Made by a program: the position numbers and the translations under genes
Part shown: positions 11,394-22,960 of the stretch, in pieces
How the letters are laid out: each line of letters begins with the position of its first letter
Numbering within the stretch: position 1 is the first letter of the stretch
The notes under the pieces: model-generated
Databases searched by the model: none
What the model saw: the letters and a program-made list of their open reading frames with translations, nothing else
What the model was told of the DNA's origin: nothing
Source of the DNA: Rhizopus sp. PT2906
Lineage: Eukaryota > Mucoromycota > Mucoromycetes > Mucorales > Rhizopodaceae
Direction of reading: 5' to 3'
DNA length: 64,000 bases
Assembly: GCA_025529335.1 (NCBI GenBank)
Contig: JAMYHX010000146.1
Location: 1-64,000 of the forward strand

Positions 11394-12788
11394 ATGATGG
11401 TGCGATCTTCAAGGTTTATCTGGGCTGTGTGCCTTACTACGTTAGTCTTTATCATGTTCCTAGTTACATATACCACAACACAGTCTGTCAGCTTTCAACT
11501 ACGGTTCAGTGTTAAGCCAATGACTAAACATACTCAAAACACCTCGGCAAATGAAGACACTGAAAAATATATTACATATTACCCACATTCTGGGCTTCAC
11601 AATCAACGGCTCGCCTTAATTAACGCCATTGTTCTCGCCAAGGCTATGAATCGTACATTAATTCTCCCAGAAATCAATATTGGTAGAGCAACCTCTTGGG
11701 CTCCATACTATCGATATGAACAAAAGATTGCCATCTGTCCTACTTACTATAAAACCGCTGATGATTGTGCTGATTTCCGTAGATACGTTCCTCTTCCCGC
11801 TGAAGCTATCTTTGATCTCAGTGCCGCTCGCGCACAAGGTGTTCGTATCATTTACCGTACTAGTATGTCTACGACATACTTTCAAGATGAATGGTCTGCT
11901 ACTGACGATGATATCTATCGTATAAAGGATGAAGTGCGCCTCTCTTACCGCTTATATGACTCAAAGGAAAATAATGACAGCATGCGCAACTTTACGGAAC
12001 GTGTGGATGTGCAAGACTTGGCTGAACGACAAGAAAGATTTATCGTCTTTGGTTCATTGCACTACACACACCGATTGGCTCTAAGTGACCCTCAGCTGAT
12101 CTGGTTCAGACATCATCTCCAGCAAGAAGTGAGTATTGGCCACCCGGTAGTGATCAAACAAGCCTTACGAGTTCTTTCGAAATTGGGCGGACCTGACAAC
12201 TTTGTTGGTGTTCACTTACGTCAAGGCGATGGTTTCTTCAAAAAAGCAATGGCAGAAACAGTAAATGCTGTCAGACTGGCTTTGGAACAGGACACTTTAT
12301 CTAACATGCAAACAGATCAAGTAACTATTCCAAACACACGCCCTCTTACGGATGAAGAAGAAAACATGGTTCAAGAACTACAACAAATTAGAAACCCCGA
12401 CGCCCTTTTAGTCCAGTGCCTCAAGATCCATCGCAAGGATAACCATCCAAGGCTGCGCCTTATCTACATGGCTACTGATACTCGCCAGCCACGTACGACT
12501 CTCAGAGATTTACACCAAGAGTTCCCCTGTTTGTTCACCTTGTCTGACTTTCCTGATATCATTCAAGACATCTTGAGTGCTCAGCCCATGCCTATTGGTG
12601 ATAAATATATAGACAGTGTCTATGATCAAGTAGGCACTACTATCAATCCACTCTTGATTCCTATGGTTGATGCGGAGATCACTTCACATGGCTCAGCCTT
12701 TATTGGTACAAAGAAGAGTACCTTTTCTAGCTACATCTTTAATAGATACAATCGATTTCAAAGCATGTACGCACCACTTGTAATTTAA
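11394..12788 (+). CDS. GDP-fucose O-fucosyltransferase-like type II membrane protein
   Basis: Probable Golgi/ER glycosyltransferase of the O-fucosyltransferase superfamily; the acceptor is unknown. Single exon, 464 aa from the ATG at 11394. A frame extends upstream to 11316 but has no ATG there. A short cytosolic N-terminus is followed by one membrane anchor (AVCLTTLVFIMFLVTYTTT) and a luminal catalytic region. Family features are the N-terminal motif YYPHSGLHNQRLALINAIVL (donor-binding loop with Asn-Gln-Arg), the central HLRQGDGFF with the Arg expected at the active site, and the C-terminal SHGSAFIGTKKSTFSSYIFN. It may belong to a lineage-specific expansion, but this window holds only one copy. 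Donor and activity are inferred from the family. Confidence 0.8.
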   Translation: MMVRSSRFIWAVCLTTLVFIMFLVTYTTTQSVSFQLRFSVKPMTKHTQNTSANEDTEKYITYYPHSGLHNQRLALINAIVLAKAMNRTLILPEINIGRATSWAPYYRYEQKIAICPTYYKTADDCADFRRYVPLPAEAIFDLSAARAQGVRIIYRTSMSTTYFQDEWSATDDDIYRIKDEVRLSYRLYDSKENNDSMRNFTERVDVQDLAERQERFIVFGSLHYTHRLALSDPQLIWFRHHLQQEVSIGHPVVIKQALRVLSKLGGPDNFVGVHLRQGDGFFKKAMAETVNAVRLALEQDTLSNMQTDQVTIPNTRPLTDEEENMVQELQQIRNPDALLVQCLKIHRKDNHPRLRLIYMATDTRQPRTTLRDLHQEFPCLFTLSDFPDIIQDILSAQPMPIGDKYIDSVYDQVGTTINPLLIPMVDAEITSHGSAFIGTKKSTFSSYIFNRYNRFQSMYAPLVI

Positions 12789-13166
12789 TTCCATAATGTA
12801 TTATAACACATCCCCCACCTGTTTATATATATAATAACTGCATATACAATTGTAATATTTATTTCATCCAATAAATAGTAGATATACATATAGATTTCTA
12901 GATTGTTAAAAATGATGTGACATAAAAGCTTGTTTCTATTCTTGTTGCTTGTTGTGAATGTATGTGATAAACATAAGTTTTAGCCTCAAGTTTGGGCTTC
13001 TATTTATAGTAAATGAGGCTATTTACATATAGAGTACTTCATCGTCTGAGGACTATTTAATAAAGTTAGTATTTACTCTATACTAAACATGCAATATTTA
13101 CATCTTCTTCATAATTGCTATTAAACAGCGAATTAATAAGGTATCTATTTATTTTAAATAGCTCAC
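12789..13166. other. Intergenic, convergent 3' regions
   Basis: Nearly 380 bp between the convergent fucosyltransferase and bHLH genes. AT-rich, with AATAAA-like signals (for example near 12870). No gene seen. Confidence 0.5.
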
Positions 13167-13883
13167 TTACGTGTCACCTAACAGGTCCTGTAGGTTCCTG
13201 ACTTGATTTTTGAGTTCATTTTTTAGGGATACCAAGTGACGGATATGTTCAACGGCTAATTAAGTAGAAAAAGAGTGAATATTAAAGTAAGCAAAACAAT
13301 TATAAATCGCTATACATTTTTGTAATATAAGTGCCTCGCTTCGGTTACCATGATTGAGGGACGGGACAATGTCGATTAGCTGATCAAATCCGATTTTAAT
13401 ATTTTGTCTTCTTTTCTGCTCAGATGCAATATGGTTCGCTTTCTTTTGTGCTTCTGATAGCAGCTCATGGGGTTGCTTACGGCGTCTTCGTACCTTTGTT
13501 GATGTTGTATTGGATGGAGAAGTGTTGTATGGGTGATAACATTGCTTCTCGGACGTTTTTTTAGTCTTTTCTTTATAGCTGTCACTGCTATTGTTACTGT
13601 GTATGCTGCTGGTTTCATAAACTGAAGACTTTATTGAACTTATTTCATCTTCCTTTTTGACTGGAATGTATGCTTGAGGCTCAGTAAAATAAGCATTTGA
13701 TGGTGCTTGATGGTGAAGTGACGGGTAATGCGTGTCATAGGGAAAAACAGGGCATGCAAAAGACTGTGCTGCTGTGGATTCAAATAAGGTAAACATGCAA
13801 AGATCATATTTTTATTAGTCCGTACCTGGAACATCATGCTTTCCTACTGGATAATAGAATTGGTTATTGACGGTATAGTTCAT
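13167..13883 (-). CDS. bHLH-zipper transcription factor
   Basis: Nuclear DNA-binding protein of 200 aa in three exons: 13883-13826, 13771-13316 and 13255-13167. The first exon encodes MNYTVNNQFYYPVGKHDVP. A Ser/Thr-rich middle part with a VKKEDE stretch follows, then RRRRKQPHELLSEAQKKANH and the basic region. Within HIASEQKRRQN the His, Glu (+4) and Arg (+8) are those used by class B bHLH proteins to read CACGTG. Helix 1 (IGFDQLIDIVP), the loop, helix 2 (EALILQKSVEHIRHL) and a short leucine zipper (LKNELKNQVRNLQDLL) complete the domain at the C-terminus. The last intron splits helix 2, so reading through it would wrongly truncate the protein. Target genes are unknown. The promoter holds repeated CCGTTACCATA elements. 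Confidence 0.85.
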
Positions 13884-14931
13884 ATTTTTATTGAATAAAG
13901 AAAAAGAAATGACAAAATTGAGTATGTTTATATATTAGCAAAAATGACTTGCCTTGATGGGTTAATGATAATAAAGATAGATACACACATGTGATTGTTT
14001 ATGTTTTTATTTCACATGTATGACAACTAGACAGGTCTCTTGGTATTTTTTTCTTTTTCATGTGCTTTGACCTACGGTTATTTATAAAAAAGGTAATTGT
14101 TGGAGAACAATAAGCTCTTGTTTACCGTTGCCATCCCAACCGTTACCATACAATACCGTTACCATAACATATACCAACAGAGGCCATTTTACACCTTTAT
14201 TAATCAAGAAGGTCTAAAAAAAACGTGAAAGTGTCTTTTTCGGTAGCAAAGATTACACGACCCTTTGGTTACACTTTAACTCTTTTTGTTTTCTGTGAGA
14301 AAGTCTCATTTTTTATTATCAATACTGATCTATTCATTTATCTAATTATTAATACGGACTACATTTCCAGATAACAATATTGTATTTAGCTAGTTCTGGT
14401 GTTGCAAACTGATAAAGACTATATATTTGCCAGAGATGAAACTAATTGCGCAAAGAGCCCGTTCTCTTTTCTGTAAAATGTAATCCGGGTACCGGCATGG
14501 AATATGAAATATCGTCGTATTTAATCCACACAACTTATTCCTTATATGGGAGCCCTGTTGTGCTCAATGCGATCTTGTTCCCTTTTGTCAATGAATTACG
14601 TCTTTTTTCCCTGTATTCGGCGTAAAAAGGCTTTGTAAATTCTTGTTAAAAAATACTCGTGCCATATTTAGGCAAATCCTTATTACCATCTTCTTACCGT
14701 ATTACTATGCTTGGCATTTTACCTTTACCCAGCAAAGCTTTTTTCTTTGCTGACCATTCATTGGCTATTGTACATGTGGAAAAAAAGTTCACATCATTCT
14801 TTTTTCTCTCTTGTTTGCATTGACCCTTTTTGTTCTCTCTTCGGACATTGATTTACTGTGACTATTTAAACATTCAGCTCAAAAAATGGCGTGTCTGCGG
14901 GGCGTATCTTTTCTTTCTAGGTTCTTGCTTT
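13884..14931. other. Divergent intergenic region with repeated CCGTTAC elements
   Basis: About 1 kb between the bHLH gene and the SSD1-like gene, both transcribed away from it. The 11-mer CCGTTACCATA occurs twice as direct repeats at 14140-14150 and 14156-14166, with a related TTACCGTTGCC just before. These contain CCGTTA, a Myb-like core. A further frame from 14830 opens with a non-ATG codon and is not a separate gene. Confidence 0.45.
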
Positions 14932-17872
14932 ATGCAACTTGGTCAAGCAGACGTTTTTCATGTAAATGACACGATGCATTCTTTATATTCATTATACTTA
15001 GTTTTTCATAGCATCCACTTGCTGTCAGTGATACAGCTGCAGGAAACGGAGAAGCAAAAAAAGAAACGGAGCATCATAAAGGACGTCGCCCATCGGCAAC
15101 ACGTTCTGTAGAGAGTCAAAAGCAACGGAGAAAATCAATAAATTCTTTTGAATCAAGACAAAAGAACGACCAGGCAGTTCAGTCGATTCAAGATATTATT
15201 GGTGACATAAAGAGAATACCTCCAGTATCTCTTAGCGATGATCACTTCTGGAAACGCGGCCGTCGTCACTCAGAACCTCATGGTCGCCATATGTTATCTA
15301 AAAAGGCAGACACTCTGCATAGCATCGAGGAAGCCAAAGAGAATGATGAGAACGAACATATTGAATTAGTGTCACCATCAGAAGAACATATGACGAGACG
15401 CAACAGGAGCAAATCAGGTAAGTTTTGCATATTGTCTTGTTTACTTATGTGGGGTAAAAACAAAAGACTTTAATAGTACCAAACACACTACCACCCATAG
15501 AAGAGAGTCATCGAAAGGCTATTTATCCCTCTTATCTAGACCTTTCCGAAGCACTGGCAGCTATACGACAGCGCAAACTGTTTGCAGGTGTCTTGCAAAT
15601 CGACGCACAAGATAGCTCGGATGCAAATGTTGAGTGTGACGAGTTGGATGCTTCAATTTATATTTATGGCTCTAGAAACAGAAATAGAGCATTACATGGT
15701 GATGAAGTGGCTGTGGAATTGGTTAATGTAGAAGATATGATGAATGAAAAATATGCAAAGATGCAAGCACGAAAGTTTAGGCAAATTCCTTCAGATGATG
15801 ACTTGCCTTGCAGCTTTGAAACTAATGAGACAAAGGTGTATCCAAAATATTGCGGCAGAGTTGTTTGTATCCTTGAACGGCCAAAAAACATGATTTTTTC
15901 AGGGTAATTATAGTTATTATTCTAAAAAGAGAAATGATAAATAACCAAGATACATTAGAACCTTGTCCTTATATCGACCTCTTTCTGCCTACAAAAAACC
16001 CACAACAACAGAAAAGCCACATGCTTCACCAAAGATCATATGGTTTATACCTATCAATAAACGATTACCACTTGTCGCAGTACCTATCAAGTTTGCTCCC
16101 GCTGAATTTATAAAATATCATGAAGAATACAAAAACAGAATATTTGTAGGTAGTATTCAGCGTTGGCCGGCCTCTTCCTTGCATCCATTTGGCAAGATTG
16201 TAAAGGAAGTGGGCTGGATAGGTGAGTTGGGTGTACAATCGGGCGTTCTAATGGCAGATCATCATATTAAAGACACGAGCTTTTCTGACACTGTGCTCAG
16301 AGCAGCTACAACAGTACCAAAGAAAGTGACACCAAATGATCGAAAAGGAAGACGAGATTTCCAAAAAGAGAATATACGTATCTTTACGATTGGGTCTTCT
16401 GAAAGAGGTAAAGTATTTTATCTTTATAATTAATATATCAATGATAAACTTATTTCTTTCACTTAGATGCGGAGGTTGCATTCTCGGTATCAGTGCCTGA
16501 AAAAGCAACGTTTGAAATCGGCATCCATGTAACTGATGTTGCTCACTACGTCCGTGAAAAAACTACGCTAGATAAAGTGGCCAGAGAGCGATCTTACGCT
16601 ATTGAGCTGGTAGAACAAACCATTCCAATCTTGCCATCGAATTTCTTGGAATCTCATTGCTACTTATTACCAAATCGCGAACGACTTGCCTTTTCAATTC
16701 TGTGTCGATTTACAGAAAATGGGACACTACTGCACGCATGGGTAGGAAGAAGCATCGTTCGATCAAAGGGACATATCAAACACGTAGATACAGGTGGAGA
16801 GAAGTCAGAGATCGAATCTGATGCCTCCATACTCTTGAATCTATGTCGTAAGCTACAGCGAAACCGTATGGAACATGAGCATGGCTTAAGCCTAGCAAAG
16901 CATTATGTAGCGTTCAAATTAGGAAAAAGCGGATATCCTGAAGAGATCACTCGAATGGACGAAGCTGATGAAGATGTTCTAATGAATGAGCTGTTAATCA
17001 TTGCCAATATTGAAGTTGGTCAAAAGATATCCAGTAGATTCCCCGATCAGGCACTTTTATACAGGCAAGAGCAGCCAAAGATGTCAGCATTTGTGAGTTC
17101 TTTAGAAAAACAAAAAAAAATGGTACACTAATTGAATGTTACATAGTCGATGATTCAAAGCTACTTGAACTCTCAATGCGACTCTGTACACGATCTGATG
17201 AATTATGTAAACGAAGAAAAAGACCACAAAAAACAACAAGCATTAAATTACGTAATAAGCAAGTGTCTTCCCAAATCAAAGTTTTTCAGTGCAGGATCTG
17301 TTGATATTGCCAAGTATAAACATTTTATGTATGGTGCACCACTCTATGCTCTCTCTACTGAGCCTACACGCAACTATGCATCCATTATTACTCAAAGACA
17401 ACTTATGATAGTCCTCAAAGGCGGCCAACAAGAAACTGATAACTTTGATGCGATTGATAAGGTAGCGAGGCACTGCAATGCTACATTAGCAGCCAAACAT
17501 TCCGCAGAACGAGAGAGCAAAAGACTGTATACGGCAGCTTTTATCTACCGCCAATCTCTCAAGGATATGAGGAACAAGAACGTTGAAGCTGAATGCTTAG
17601 TAGTTGGATTTCAAGTACCTGATATTATGTTTCTCTATTTCCCGACATATGATCTTGAGTTACCAGTTGCATGTAATGAAAAATCAATGCCTGGTCACGC
17701 TTCTAACAAGGGTGTATATGATGCAGACAAGCAAAAGATGACGCTGACCTGGCATTTTGACAAAGATGACATTCAGACAGTAAGCTTCCTTTCAACTGTC
17801 TCTGTTCAGTTGTCTGTGGATATGCAGGCAGCAACTCCTGTGTTCTTTGTAAAACTTCTGTACAAAAAATAA
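14932..17872 (+). CDS. SSD1: SSD1/Sts5-like RNase II-family protein with decayed active site
   Basis: Probable RNA-binding translational regulator of the Ssd1/Sts5 family. Exons: 14932-14961 (weakly supported start), 15012-15417, 15477-15903, 15959-16407, 16467-17092 and 17147-17872, giving 887 aa. The N-terminal ~150 residues are basic and polar. Then come cold-shock/OB-like parts with the family phrases YPSYLDLSEALAAIRQRKLF and NRNRALHGDEVAVEL. The RNB domain follows (HVTDVAHYVREKTTLDKVA; VRSKGHIKHV). Active RNase II/Dis3 enzymes have a D-x(6)-D-x-DD cluster; here the aligned stretch reads FTIGSSERDAEVAF and lacks most of these Asp residues. This agrees with Ssd1-type proteins, which bind RNA without degrading it. 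DIS3L2 is the main alternative, but it would keep the cluster. The exact N-terminus is uncertain. Confidence 0.8.
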
Positions 17873-17916
17873 ACTTGGTGTGTGTTTAAAACATTCCACT
17901 AACCGAAATTGAGACC

Positions 17917-17948
17917 TGCTGCGGCGACAGGAGTGTGTTGCCGCAGCA
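17917..17948 (+). other. Strong hairpin between the SSD1-like and ABCF genes
   Basis: The arms TGCTGCGGCGACA (17917-17929) and TGTTGCCGCAGCA (17936-17948) pair over 13 positions with one G-U, around the 6-nt loop GGAGTG. It lies 44 nt after the SSD1-like stop and 66 nt before the ABCF ATG, and is clearly more GC-rich than its surroundings. It would fall in the 3' UTR of the first gene or the 5' leader of the second. Function unknown. Confidence 0.6.
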
Positions 17949-18014
17949 ATTCAGTTGTTCAATAAATACTAGCTATCATTGTGCCAATTTTAGAAATTGT
18001 GTGAACTACACATT

Positions 18015-20598
18015 ATGGTCAGTAAACTATTTACTCAGAACTTGAACAAGTTCAATATTCATTTGGACGATGATGCTGCAGAATATATTAGTGGTATGCT
18101 AGAAAGTATGTCCATGGACGAAGCAGACGAAATCAGAGCGTCCACAGAGAGTTTTCTTATCGACGCCAATATTGATGAGGATACGAGGAGTGCCTTTTAT
18201 TCTGATTTGTTTGAGAATAATGTATCAACACCCAAAGAGATCAAAGATCAAAAGAAGCTACCAAAGCCACTTCAAGGAATAGAAAAAGCAAAGGAGGTAC
18301 GCGTGCGGAACTTTAAACATACAGCTTGATTAACATGAGCCTTTTTAGGATTTACCATCAGCGCCTAACAGTGCTGCTACCAAGCCACCAAAGAATACAA
18401 CACGACGTACAGGGAGACATGAAAAACTAAAGGATCAGGATGCCAATGAAAGGGAGCCTGAAATTGTTGCGATTAGTCAGCAAAGTCGTTTTCATACAGA
18501 GACAATTGAAAATTTAAACAAAGAATTGGACCTCAAGGGTGTAGATATATCGATCAATCAAAAGGACCTCCTAGTGGACGCCCACTTGAAGTTGAAACCT
18601 TTCACTCGCTATGGTTTAGTGGGTCAAAATGGCGTTGGAAAATCGATATTGTTGAAATGCTTGGCAGAGAACATCTTGATTGGTGTGCCCCAAAACTTGA
18701 ATATTCTTCACATATCGCAACTTGATGAGTTTGATGAATCAAGAATGGTATTGCAAGAGATTTTGGAAGCTGATAAGAAAGCATCGGCGACAATAAGAGA
18801 ATTTAAAGGTAGCATCTACTAGATATATTGACCTTGGCATTGTATTTAATGGTTGAGTAGCTCTTCAGTCTGTCATGGGAAACGAAAAGAATTTCAAAGC
18901 ATCTGATGATCTTAACCAGGTGGTGTATTCTATCATGCAGTCTCGTCTATGCGAAAAGTTAGAACAAGCTTCCAAGATTGCCACCAAGCGTTCGGGTTTA
19001 CGTGGTCGTGAAGCAAGAAAAGTGTTGATTGAATGTGAAAAGGAACTCGAAGAATTTAACAAGAAGAATCCACAAACCTATATTACCTCTGGTATGGTGA
19101 CGGAAATTATCAATGAAGTCTACGAGAAGATAGAACTGATTGATCAAGATGAGCGACAGCACAGAGCTGTAAAGCTGCTGAAAGGTCTTGGATTCAGTGA
19201 AGAACGGATCAATGCGCCTATCTCTCATTTATCTGGTGGCTGGCGCATGAGAGTTGCTTTAGCAAAATCGCTTTTCCTGAGACCGGATATCCTACTTCTG
19301 GATGAACCTACAAATCACCTAGACTTGCCCGCCATTTTATGGCTGCAGGAGTACGTCATAAATGAAACGGGTGATATGACGGTGGTTGTTGTTTCCCATG
19401 ATCGTGAATTCCTGAACAGTGTTACAGAAGAAACTATCATTCTTAGAGATAAAACACTCAAGTATCACGCTGGTAATTTTGAAGATTGGGAAAGAAACAC
19501 AGAAGAACAAAGAATACGAAAACAAGCTCTGTATGATGTAAGTTATTTAATATATCTACTTCCTACCATATGTTAATGCTGTTCTCTCAGAGCACAGAAA
19601 AAAAGAGAGCAGCTATCCAAGCAAGTATCCAACATAACATGCGACAGGCTAAAGCTACCGGCGATGACAAGCGACATGGCATGATTCAGTCACGAAAAAA
19701 GAAGTTGGAAAGATTGGGCATGGAAAAAACTGAAGATGGCAGACGCTTCAAGCTCAACCGAGACCGCGTAGGCTATCACAACAGCTCCCGAGCAGAAGTC
19801 GTTGTTGAGAAAGCAGTAAAGACAGCGACTATCAAAATACCACCTCCTACTGAACTTCGTTACCATGGTCCAATGCTTACTATGAAAGAAGCTGCCTTCC
19901 GTTATGAAGAAAGTACAAACTATGCTATCAAAAAGTTCTCCATTAGCATTGAGCCAAATGCAAGAATTGCTTTTATTGGACCTAATGGATGCGGCAAGAC
20001 AACTCTTTTGAACATGCTAGTAGGTAAATTACAGCCTACATCAGGAGAAGTCTACAAGCATCCTCTTCTGCGTATCGGCTACTTTTCACAAAATGTAGTA
20101 GACCAGCTCGACCTGGATGTCTCGCCAGTTGAATACATGATGTCTCAGTATCCCTCACTTTCAGAACAGGAATGTCGTTCTCATTTTGGCACAAGTGGTC
20201 TCAGTGGAAATGTTGTCCTTCAAAAGATCCGTTCTTTGAGTGGTGGTCAGCGTAGCAGAGTCGCACTCGCTCTGATTCTGTATGAGCAACCCCACGTGCT
20301 TGTGCTTGATGAAATCACAAATCATTTGGACATGGGCACTGTGGACATGCTCTTGGATGCTTTACGAAAATACACAGGCGCAATAGTGTTGGTCAGTCAC
20401 GACATTTGGTTTCTGAAGCAGATATTTGAGCAAGAACTGGATAGCGATAACGATAGTGGCAAAGAATTTGATGACGAAGACGAGGCTGCGGTTCAAAAAG
20501 AGATTTATACGATAAAGAATGGCAATGTTAAACGATGGGATGAAGGTATTGATGCATATGTCGCTTCAGTTTTGAAAACAGTAAGAAAGACAAGCTGA
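18015..20598 (+). CDS. ABCF-type ATPase (soluble, twin ATP-binding cassettes)
   Basis: Cytosolic ABC protein without membrane segments; ABCF members act on ribosomes or translation. Exons 18015-18296, 18349-18808, 18861-19537 and 19591-20598 give 808 aa. The N-terminal ~110 residues are acidic and helical (DDDAAEYISGMLESMSMDEA). NBD1 has Walker A GQNGVGKS, signature LSGGWRMR and Walker B LLLDEPTNHLD. A basic linker with HNMRQAKATGDDK follows. NBD2 has GPNGCGKT, LSGGQRSR and VLVLDEITNHLD, where Ile replaces the usual Pro. Between the H-loop (VSHD) and the C-terminus is an acidic insert (ELDSDNDSGKEFDDEDEAA). It resembles Gcn20/ABCF3 and other fungal ABCF groups, but I cannot place it further. 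The start is the ATG at 18015, because the frame upstream of it has no other ATG. Confidence 0.88.
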
Positions 20599-22774
20599 AT
20601 ACTGTGGTTTTTTAAAATAAAAAGTATTCGTCCTGATCCTTTTCAATTTGGTGAAGCGTCATTAAGAAAACTATTTTTAAATATATTTATAATCTGTTGA
20701 CGAAAGACAGCTAAATCAAACTAATAAAAAAATGATCACCAGGAAGAAAAGTAAAAGATCTTAAATATAGTGAAGCCAGAGCCCGAATTGCTGTGCAGTG
20801 AAGTATAAATTTCGAAAAAGTTGTCGGCATTGCCAAACCGATCTCTTGAACAGCAGTAGGAGTTGTACTTTCTTAGATAAGCGTATTTAACACTGTATAA
20901 TCTAAGAAAGGATCAAGACGAAAAATAGCACTCGCCTACAAGAGCAAACACTATGAATGCTACTTTGTAAAGCATACAGCACTACAAATGTAAAAAAGCT
21001 GAACAAAGCCAGATAGTACGCCTGAGCAAAGATTTCCTTGTATGAATTTACTTATACTGATTACAGTCGTTTTTCTCAATGTTAGCCATAAGCAGACATT
21101 GTTTTATGATAGATCCTACAGAACCTGTTATTTTGCCAATAGAAAAACAAAGATCCGATCCATTTAAATATTATATATTACGCATGGCAAAGATAGCGAA
21201 AGTATAGATGAATCAATGGAAGAGATATATTGTACAAGTCGATCTGTACTTGGCAATTTATATATAAAGAAAAGAAGCAGTCAAAAAAGCCACTGTCCAA
21301 TTTTAGCCTAAAAAAAAAAGAATATCCACATTTTTAAATAAAAAACACGAGTGTTTGGTCTGAATGTTACCTAAAATTAAAATAATTGACCGAACAAGGT
21401 AATTTTATTTTACCGGTTATCCTCATTTAGAAAAGTTTTATCCCCGTCAGATCTAGGCCGGAAGACCGGTGACAATCATAGTGGAGAACGCCTTGCCTAT
21501 TTAAAGAAACGTGATAGGCTGCTTTAGTTACGAAGTCAGTCTTTTGCTTTGATGACAAATCAAGATACAATACTTGTTTATAATGTTTGAACCAATCTAG
21601 ATGTTTGTCTCATTAATAATCTCTTAGAACTGCTAGTGATCACACTTTCAATAACAAAGTTATTATTTTTTGCATATTTTTGAATGCCACTTGTGTAGCA
21701 TATTTGTTAAAAAGGAGTGTAATTTTTCACGTTTAGGGTAGAATGAATTGATCCGGTTTGGCAAGATGAAATAAGCTCCTTCTGCCGAATGTAATCAACT
21801 GCTACTAAATCTTCCTGATGGGAATTGTCAAAGATATTTGCCACAATCTTAATCTACTATCCTTAATACCATACAGGAAGTAATGTTCTACAGACAAGAC
21901 GATAATGCCGCTCCAAGTCTATTCGTTCACGTATGATTTGATATTCATCCAAATAATTGCATCGTATCAAATAAAAATTACCTTGTCCAAAAAAGAAAAA
22001 CAGAAGAAAACAAGTGACTAAGGGAGGACTTTGACCCGAGATAATAAATGCGACCGTTTTCTTATCATAGTTTGATTACGGAATTAGGACGCATATTTAG
22101 TGTGCCCATGGAAACGATAACTATGGAAACGTTTTTTTTTGATAGATCGTATGACAAGGTGGTGAAAGGAAATAAGTTGACGCATAAAATACGTACAAGA
22201 CTAGTTTTCCATTATTAAAGTTTGTCTTTTATGTATCCGAAAGAAGAATGGTCAAAGTGACCCCATCGATATCAGAAAAAAGAAAAAGCAGCAGATAAGA
22301 AATTAATTACAAGTTACACTACATCGTCGATTTGTCAATTTCACCGCTCGTTCTTTTTTTGTCTTGTTTACTTCTATGAATAGGGTTGTCTGATACTCTA
22401 TATTTATGCATCTTTCTGTTTGAAAACTGTTCTGGAAGAAGTTTACCCGGGCAACAGGGAAAAAGAAAAGTCGAAGGTGCTATTTTTGTGAGAAGACATG
22501 AAAATTTCATTGGTAGAAAAAAGCTTCATCGGAGCTTATTACTGTGCGAAAGCCCTTACTCCACCAGAACAAGTAAAGTTGCCTAATCAATTCCCTTGAA
22601 TCATGATTTACTCATTCCTCAACGTACAATGGTTATCACTTTAATTGATCTATCATTGAACGTAAATGATGTAATTTAGTGTTACCTAGACAATGGTTTT
22701 ACCGCAAATTCTGTATGGATAAATCACTTGGCAGCTGTGTTTATTAATTTGGAAGCCGAAAGGATGGCGGAATA
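20599..22774. other. Long intergenic region upstream of the PDR transporter
   Basis: About 2.2 kb, AT-rich, no gene recognised; open frames are short and unprotein-like. A direct repeat ATGGAAACG occurs at 22108-22116 and 22123-22131 (15-bp period). A segment around 21410-21480 is locally more GC-rich, with ACCGG pairs. No transposon ends or RNA gene were seen. Confidence 0.45.
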
Positions 22775-22820
22775 GTTCAGGCCTGAACCATTAATCCGAT
22801 TAGTTAATCACGTATATAAA
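22775..22820 (+). promoter_or_regulatory. Palindrome and TATA box of the PDR transporter gene
   Basis: GTTCAGGCCTGAAC at 22775-22788 is a perfect 14-bp palindrome, flanked by CGG at 22768-22770 and CCG at 22796-22798. TATATAAA follows at 22813-22820, about 140 bp before the ATG at 22961. A symmetric site this close to the TATA box suggests a dimeric regulator, but no regulator is known from the sequence. Confidence 0.45.
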
Positions 22821-22960
22821 TACCAAGATGATTCGGGGCAATTCTTAAAGACTTTCCTTTTTCTTTTACTTCATATACCTGCATTCATTTTTACCAGTTG
22901 CATCTAATTCCATATCCTAATCAAGTTTTTATTTCATCTAATATAATAATTTGATCCAAC

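Noticed and set aside
14830..15111. 93-codon frame upstream of the SSD1-like gene as a separate gene
   Set aside because: It opens with a non-ATG codon and overlaps the SSD1-like first exons in part; the confident SSD1 exon lies in another frame from about 15012.
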